Source: Conexibacter sp. CPCC 205762 (GTDB lineage Bacteria; Actinomycetota; Thermoleophilia; Solirubrobacterales; Solirubrobacteraceae). Taken from it: DNA of 64,000 bases. Location of the stretch: NCBI RefSeq assembly GCF_030646155.1, contig NZ_JAUTDN010000022.1, forward strand, positions 21,936 to 85,935, written 5' to 3'. Positions 58,256-64,000 of the stretch are shown piece after piece; positions within the stretch are counted from its first letter, which is position 1; each line of letters opens with the position of its first letter. Made by a program: the position numbers and the translations under genes. Under the pieces are notes generated by a model. It did no database searches and was not told where the DNA came from. It saw only the letters and a program-made list of their open reading frames with translations.

Positions 58256-59607
58256 CGGGCAGCGCTCCGGAACGCCTCCGCGTAGCGGCCGAGGAAGTCG
58301 GCCTCGGCGACGACCGCATGCTCGAACTCGGACAGCAGCAGCCGCTCGTCCGGCCCGTGGATGTTCGCGAACCCGTCGGCGGTGCCGACCAGCAGCGCCT
58401 CCGCGTCGGGCAGCGCCCGCGCGAGCGCGTTGACGATCGGGATCGAGCCGCCGCTGCCGGCGAGCAGCACCTCGGCGCCCCAGGCGGCCGACCAGGCGGC
58501 GCGAGCGGCGTCGTAGGCCGGCCCCTCGGTGCGGGCGGCGAAGCCGTTGCCGGTCGCGCCGGGACTGACCTGCAGCTCGATCCCGAACGGCCGCTGCGCG
58601 CGCAGGTGGCGGATCACCGCCTCCTGCGCCTCGCTCGCCTCCTGCTCGGGGTGGACGCGCACGTTGAGGACGGCGCGCGCGTACGGCGAGACGGCGTTGA
58701 CGGCGTCGCCGACCGACGGCACGTCGATCCCGATCACGGAGATCGCGGGGCCCGACCAGACGCGCTCGCCGAGGTCGCCGCTGCCGATCAGCGACATGCC
58801 GTCGAGCACGGTTCCCAGCTCGCGGAAGTCTGCCTCCGGCTGCGACGGGCCGTCCCACGCGGTTCGGCGCAACCCCGCGACGGCGACGTCGCCCGCGTCG
58901 TCGTGGAGTGTCTGCAGCGCGCGCAGGAGCGCGAGCAGCGCGTCCGGCGCGGCGCCGCCGTAGAGGCCGCTGTGCTTCGCCGAGGCGAGCGTCCGCAGCT
59001 CCACGAAGACGTTCGCGGTGCCGCGCAGCGCGGTCGTCAGCGTCGGCACGCCAGGGCGGATCGATCCCATGTCGCCGATCACCATCGCGTCGGCGGCGAA
59101 GCGCTGCGGATCGGTCGCCGGATAGGCGGGCAGCTCGCCGCTGCCGATCTCCTCGTACCCCTCGATGCAGAGCTTGATGCCGACCGGCGGTCTCCCGCCC
59201 CAGGCGCGCAGCGCGCCGACGTGGGCGAGCACGTTCGACTTCGTGTCGGCGACGCCGCGGCCGTAGAGCGCGCCGTCGCGCTCGGTCGGCTCGAACGGCG
59301 GGTCGGTCCAGAGCGACGCGTCGCCGGCGGCGACGACGTCGTAGTGGCTGTAGAGCAGGACGGTCGGGGCGCCGGGCGGGGCCGGGATCTCGCCGGTCAC
59401 GACCGGCGCGGTGCCCGGCAGGTCGAGCCGATCGACGGCGACGCCGGCGTCGGCGAACAGCCGCGACGTCAGCTCGAACGCCTCCAGCAACGGCGCGTCG
59501 ATCACGCCAGGGGTCGAGACCGACGGGATCCGCACGAGCGCCTCCAGGTCCCGCCGCAGGTCCGGCATCAGCTCGCGTGCTCTGCTCGCGACCGACTCAG
59601 CGTCCAT
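58252..59607 (-). CDS. M20-family metallopeptidase
   Basis: 451 residues from the ATG at 59607, behind a GGGGG stretch; upstream codons are a shadow. Zinc and catalytic residues: His88 and Asp90 (YSHYDVV), Asp121 (GVADTKSN), Glu152/153 (EGYEEIGS), Asp near 179 (VIGDMG) and the C-terminal His of FANIHGPDE. The dimerisation domain is inserted in the middle. This is the dipeptidase/ArgE-like M20 group acting in the cytoplasm. Translational coupling to the AbgT transporter indicates that it hydrolyses the imported compound. Confidence 0.9.
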   Translation of the reverse strand: MDAESVASRARELMPDLRRDLEALVRIPSVSTPGVIDAPLLEAFELTSRLFADAGVAVDRLDLPGTAPVVTGEIPAPPGAPTVLLYSHYDVVAAGDASLWTDPPFEPTERDGALYGRGVADTKSNVLAHVGALRAWGGRPPVGIKLCIEGYEEIGSGELPAYPATDPQRFAADAMVIGDMGSIRPGVPTLTTALRGTANVFVELRTLASAKHSGLYGGAAPDALLALLRALQTLHDDAGDVAVAGLRRTAWDGPSQPEADFRELGTVLDGMSLIGSGDLGERVWSGPAISVIGIDVPSVGDAVNAVSPYARAVLNVRVHPEQEASEAQEAVIRHLRAQRPFGIELQVSPGATGNGFAARTEGPAYDAARAAWSAAWGAEVLLAGSGGSIPIVNALARALPDAEALLVGTADGFANIHGPDERLLLSEFEHAVVAEADFLGRYAEAFRSAAR

Positions 59608-59677
59608 CAAGATGCCCCCGCAGTTGTTCCGACAGTGCGCGAGCACCTTATTCAGAAGCCCGGGGCGCGGGCAAGCG

Positions 59678-59705
59678 GCGCCGCCCTTCCGCGGAAGGGC
59701 GGCGC
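59678..59705. terminator. 13-bp GC hairpin between the Gly-rich protein and M20 genes
   Basis: GCGCCGCCCTTCC and its complement around GC, 6 bp after the stop of the upstream gene (59712). No T-tract; probably terminates the secreted protein's transcript. Confidence 0.65.
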
Positions 59706-59711
59706 GCCGGG

Positions 59712-61769
59712 TCAGCCGGTGAAGGCGGGGCGTTCTGCCTGTCTCGGGGCTGCTCTTCTCTGCGCGACTCTGGCGCGCGGGATCAGCAGCGTGACGGCCT
59801 GGCGTCTGGTGACTCTCTGGCCACTGCCGAGCGTCGTGTTCACCGTCAGCGTCGTGCGCAGCTTGCGCACGCCCTTCTTCTGCTGAGCCTTCACGAACGA
59901 CGCCGGCAGCTTCAGCGACAGCGTCTTCGTCTTGCCAGCCGCGACCCTGATCCCGGAGAAGCGGACCAGCACACGCGTCGTCTTGGCGGCGGCGCGGGCC
60001 TGACCGCCCGTGATCGCCAGCGTCAGCGTGCCCGACACGCTGCACGCCTGACCGGGCGGGCAGACGAGCGGCAGTCTGACGCCACCGGACTGCGTCACGA
60101 TCGCCGGCTGGCTGACGCCGATCGGCGAGGAGGCGCCAACCGGGACGGCCGGGTTTCTCGGCGCAGGCATCTCAGCCGGCTTGACGGGCGTCACCGGCGC
60201 GGCCGGGGCCGGGCTCGACGGCGTCGGCGCCGGCGTCACCGGCGTCTCCGGCTTTCTCTCCTCCGGCTGGGGCTCCGGCTCCGGTCTCGCCGCGATGCCG
60301 GTGCCGGTCAGCAGGACCGGATCCGGGCGGCTCCACGTGTCGCTGTAGATCTCGATCTCGGCCGTGCGCTCGCCGAGCGCGCTCGGGGCGAACTTGACGA
60401 CGACGGCGCAGCTCGCGCCCGGCGCGACCGTTCTGCCGGAGCACTGGTCGTCGAGCGCGGTGTACTCGCTGCTGCGGGGCGGACGGGCGCGCGGGAAGTA
60501 CTCGGCGATGTAGACGCCGTAGGTCGCGTCGAGCGTCATGTCGGCGTCGCCGACGTTGCTGACGGTGATCGTTCTGGTCGTGCTCTTGCCCAGCTCGACC
60601 TCGCCGAACAGCACCTCAGGGGTCGGGGAGATCGCCGGCTCGCCGCCGTAGACCTGGAAGCCGATCTCGTGCGAGGAGCTGTTGTAGGTGTTGGACGAGT
60701 CGGTGTAGACGGCTCTGACGGCGTGTCTGCCGCGCTCACCGGGGATGCTCGTTCTGCACTCGGCGACGCCGGTCGACGGGTCGACCGGGACGGCCTCGCA
60801 GCCCCACTGGTTGTACGTGTCGACGGTGAAGTTGACGGTGCCCGTCGACGGAGCGGGCGTGACGACCGCTCTGAGCGTGACCGGCTTGCTCGAGATCGCT
60901 CTCGTCGTGCCGCTGAACGAGAGCGTCGTCGAGGTGCCGATCGGCTCGGGCCAGCTGACCTCGATGTACGGCGAGCCGCCCTCGGTCGTGCTCGTGCAGC
61001 CGCTGACGAGGCACCAGCTGTAGCCGCCGGCGCCGCCGCCGCCGCTGCCCGCCCCGTTGGTCGAGGCCGCGCCACCGCCGCCGCCCCACATGCCGGCGCC
61101 GCCGCCCCCGCCGCCGTAGCCGGGGCTGGAGCCGCCGTCGCCGCCTCTGAGCGAGGCGCCGTCGGTGCCGTTGTAGGTCGTGTTGTCGGCGTTTCTGCCG
61201 CGGCCGCCGACCTGGTTCTCGAACGGCCGCGCGCCGCCGCCGGCGGTGCCGACGCCGGCGCCCGCGTTGGCCTCGGTGTTGGCGGTGCCGGCGTCGCCGC
61301 CGGCGCCGCCGGCCGGGCCACCGCCGCGACCGCCGCCGCCGGCGGCGAGCACGAGCGGGGTCGTGAGGTCTCTCTCGGCGGTGATCATGCTGTAGCCGCC
61401 GCCGTCGGCGCCCATGCCGCTCGCGCCGGTGCCCTGGCTGCCGCCGCCGACGCCGAGGCAGTAGTAGAGCGGCTGGCCCGGGTTCACGTCCAGCGACGCG
61501 TTGATCTTCGCGGCGGCGCCGCCGAAGCTGCCGCCCTGCTCGCCGTGGACGACGACGTCGATTCTGTAGACGCCGGCCGGGACGGTCCACTGGTTGGCGA
61601 CGACGCCACCGTTGCCGCCACACCCCCAGCTGTTCTCGAATCTGACGGATGCGGCTTGGGCGACGCCCGGGAGCGCCGTCAGCGCCAACGGCGCTGCGAT
61701 GAGGAGGGACGCGACGGCAGAACGACGACGCGCCCCGCGCGACAGGGCGCGCAGGGAGAGCGGGGACAT
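59712..61769 (-). CDS. Secreted Gly-rich/Ig-like/choice-of-anchor D surface protein
   Basis: 685 residues from the ATG at 61769 (a GTG two codons upstream is possible). A signal peptide ends PGVAQAAS. The first domain (about 40-270) is a Gly-rich beta domain with GGGGRGGG and GGGGGGAGMWGGGGG runs as in bacterial glycine-rich surface proteins. An Ig-like domain follows (about 275-370), then an ASPM-SPD2-Hydin-type domain (about 375-470, FGEVELGKSTTRTITVSNVGDADMTL), a Pro/Glu-rich linker and a basic C-terminal domain. It has no enzyme motif; a cell-surface structural or adhesive role is likely. Confidence 0.78.
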   Translation of the reverse strand: MSPLSLRALSRGARRRSAVASLLIAAPLALTALPGVAQAASVRFENSWGCGGNGGVVANQWTVPAGVYRIDVVVHGEQGGSFGGAAAKINASLDVNPGQPLYYCLGVGGGSQGTGASGMGADGGGYSMITAERDLTTPLVLAAGGGGRGGGPAGGAGGDAGTANTEANAGAGVGTAGGGARPFENQVGGRGRNADNTTYNGTDGASLRGGDGGSSPGYGGGGGGAGMWGGGGGAASTNGAGSGGGGAGGYSWCLVSGCTSTTEGGSPYIEVSWPEPIGTSTTLSFSGTTRAISSKPVTLRAVVTPAPSTGTVNFTVDTYNQWGCEAVPVDPSTGVAECRTSIPGERGRHAVRAVYTDSSNTYNSSSHEIGFQVYGGEPAISPTPEVLFGEVELGKSTTRTITVSNVGDADMTLDATYGVYIAEYFPRARPPRSSEYTALDDQCSGRTVAPGASCAVVVKFAPSALGERTAEIEIYSDTWSRPDPVLLTGTGIAARPEPEPQPEERKPETPVTPAPTPSSPAPAAPVTPVKPAEMPAPRNPAVPVGASSPIGVSQPAIVTQSGGVRLPLVCPPGQACSVSGTLTLAITGGQARAAAKTTRVLVRFSGIRVAAGKTKTLSLKLPASFVKAQQKKGVRKLRTTLTVNTTLGSGQRVTRRQAVTLLIPRARVAQRRAAPRQAERPAFTG

Positions 61770-61888
61770 GCCCACACCATTACACGACGAACCCCGTCCA
61801 GAAGTTGTGAATTCGCAGAATTGTCAGCGTAATTCAGCTTCGCTAAAGATCGGCGCAACGCGGCCGATCATCTCGGAGGAGAAGCGTG

Positions 61889-62722
61889 TCAGTCGATTGA
61901 TGATTGAGCGGCGCGCGTGTACACGTCCGGGCGGCGATGGGCCAGCGCCGGCAGCCGCTCGCGGATCCCGTCCTGGCGCTCCGCGTCCAGCTCGGCGAGC
62001 GCGATCCCGTCCTCGTCGGGCGCCTGCGCCAGCACCAGCCCCCACGGGTCGACGACCAGCGAGCGGCCGTAGGAGGGCATCCCGCCCGGCTCGCCCCACT
62101 GGCCGGCGGCGATCACGTAGCACTGGTTCTCGATCGCGCGCGCCCGCAGCAGCACCTCCCAGTGGTCGCGCCCGGTCGCGACGGTGAAGCAGGCCGGCAC
62201 GGTCAGCAGCCGCGCGCCGTCATCGACGAGCACGCGGAACAGCTCCGGGAAGCGCAGGTCGTAACAGATCGTCAGCCCGGTCCGCCAGCCGGCGAGATCG
62301 GCCGTGACGATCTCCGTGCCGGCCTGCTCGGCCGCCGACTCGCGGTAGACCTTGCCGCCCGCCTTGACGTCGAACATGTGGATCTTGCGGTAGACGCCGG
62401 CCTCGCGACCGCCGGCGTCGAAGGCGATCGAGGCGTTCGCGAGCGTGCCGTCGGCGCGCAGCTCGGTGATCGAGCCGCCGACGACGGCGACCCCCAGCTC
62501 GCGCGCCCAGCCCTCCATCGCGGCGTAGGCGGGGCCGTCGCGCAGCGGCTCGGCGAAGCCGCGCAGCTGCTCCGGCCCGCCGACGCCGGTCCACTTCTCC
62601 GGCAGCACGACCAGCTGCGCGCCGGCCTTCGCCGCGCGCTCCACGAGCGCGCTCGCGCGGGCGACGTTCTCGTCCTTGTCGGCGCTGGCCTGCAGCTGGA
62701 TCGCGGCGACACGGGTGGTCAT
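61889..62722 (-). CDS. Nitrilase-superfamily carbon-nitrogen hydrolase
   Basis: 277 residues. The catalytic Glu42 (VLPEKW), Lys113 (YRKIHMF) and Cys153 (TICYDLRFPE) are all present. The YRKIHMFDV sequence and the ARAIENQCYVIAAGQWGE segment are typical of the Nit1/Nit2-like branch (omega-amidase/deaminated-glutathione amidase), in the cytoplasm. It is divergent from the secreted ubiquitin gene with 58 bp between starts; the shared promoter is the only visible link. Confidence 0.9.
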   Translation of the reverse strand: MTTRVAAIQLQASADKDENVARASALVERAAKAGAQLVVLPEKWTGVGGPEQLRGFAEPLRDGPAYAAMEGWARELGVAVVGGSITELRADGTLANASIAFDAGGREAGVYRKIHMFDVKAGGKVYRESAAEQAGTEIVTADLAGWRTGLTICYDLRFPELFRVLVDDGARLLTVPACFTVATGRDHWEVLLRARAIENQCYVIAAGQWGEPGGMPSYGRSLVVDPWGLVLAQAPDEDGIALAELDAERQDGIRERLPALAHRRPDVYTRAAQSSID

Positions 62723-62777
62723 CTCGTCAGACTACCGAGCTTAAGTTCTCGCGCTGGCGTCCGACCGAACGGAGTGA

Positions 62778-63863
<1,086 letters not shown>

Positions 63864-63868
63864 GGCGC

Positions 63869-64000
63869 GTGCGCCCGCGCGCGACCGCCGCAGGAGGCGG
63901 CACGGCGCTCGTCGTCGCCGCGCTCGCCGCGTCCGCGTCCGCACACGCCGCCCCCGCGCCCGCCGCAACCGCCGGCGCCGCGTTCGCGCCCGCCGCCGCG
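63869..64000 (+). CDS. Start of a probable secreted protein (partial)
   Basis: A GTG 5 bp after the ubiquitin gene's stop opens a frame of 44 codons to the window edge without a stop. It reads MRPRATAAGGGTALVVAALA then an Ala/Pro-rich stretch: a basic start, a hydrophobic run and an AxA-type cleavage site, which is a signal peptide pattern. Very GC-rich DNA makes open frames common, so this is a tentative call. If real, it is the likely operon partner of the ubiquitin protein. Confidence 0.45.
   Translation, partial: MRPRATAAGGGTALVVAALAASASAHAAPAPAATAGAAFAPAAA

Noticed and set aside
55106..58285. A 1059-codon plus-strand frame
   Set aside because: Antisense to the SLC13 and AbgT genes, with no recognisable domain; typical of GC-rich third-position shadows.

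Overview
The window is very GC-rich DNA (roughly 70% or more by eye) from a free-living actinobacterium-like organism. Many luciferase-like (LLM) oxidoreductases, two NADPH:F420 reductases, acyl-CoA catabolism genes, and secreted proteins with Pro-rich linkers and Ig-like repeats point to the Thermoleophilia (Solirubrobacterales/Conexibacter-like). That placement is an inference. No rRNA gene, intact tRNA, CRISPR array or transposase was seen.

Layout. (1) 1-5804: small-molecule catabolism genes, mostly on the minus strand: DapB-like dehydrogenase (cut by the edge), DUF6282-like hydrolase, DapA-like aldolase, EamA exporter, XRE-cupin regulator, isochorismatase-like hydrolase and bicupin. (2) 5906-10306: three-part proton-translocating transhydrogenase (pntB, pntA2, pntA1), a divergent IclR regulator, and the first NADPH:F420 reductase. 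(3) 10838-14152: a 3.3-kb islet bounded by 39-bp direct repeats made of the 3' end of a tRNA plus its terminator. It carries AbiE-type antitoxin/toxin-like genes and no integrase. (4) 15059-45441: a large catabolic region with about 25 genes: Opp-type ABC importer, four LLM oxidoreductases, a flavin reductase, four AMP-forming acyl-CoA ligases, an acyl-CoA dehydrogenase pair, three enoyl-CoA hydratases, MaoC hydratase, SDRs, SCP2-type thiolase, an HMG-CoA-synthase-like/OB-fold fusion, MBL-fold hydrolase, nitroreductase, VOC proteins and the second NADPH:F420 reductase. Most transcription units begin at an 18-bp palindrome close to ATACCGACCAGTCGGTAT, and one TetR gene in the middle has a variant of it at its own start. 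The region therefore reads as one TetR regulon for CoA-dependent breakdown of an imported carboxylic acid. The split dehydrogenase pair and the thiolase/OB-fold proteins resemble steroid or isoprenoid side-chain degradation, but the substrate is unknown. (5) 45448-64000: secreted and membrane proteins, including a lipase-like enzyme, an ANL enzyme, alcohol dehydrogenase, OmpL47-like repeat protein, CDP-alcohol phosphatidyltransferase, SLC13 and AbgT transporters, M20 peptidase, Gly-rich protein and nitrilase.

The most striking gene is at 62781-63863. It encodes a signal peptide followed directly by an almost complete ubiquitin: 68 of 76 positions match human ubiquitin by hand alignment. The ubiquitin is fused to an Ig-like domain, a Pro-rich linker and a C-terminal surface domain. 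K11, K33, K48 and K63 are replaced and the terminal Gly76 is Ala, while the binding surfaces are kept. No ubiquitin-conjugating or -removing enzyme is visible nearby. It looks like an exported ubiquitin mimic rather than part of an intracellular conjugation pathway.
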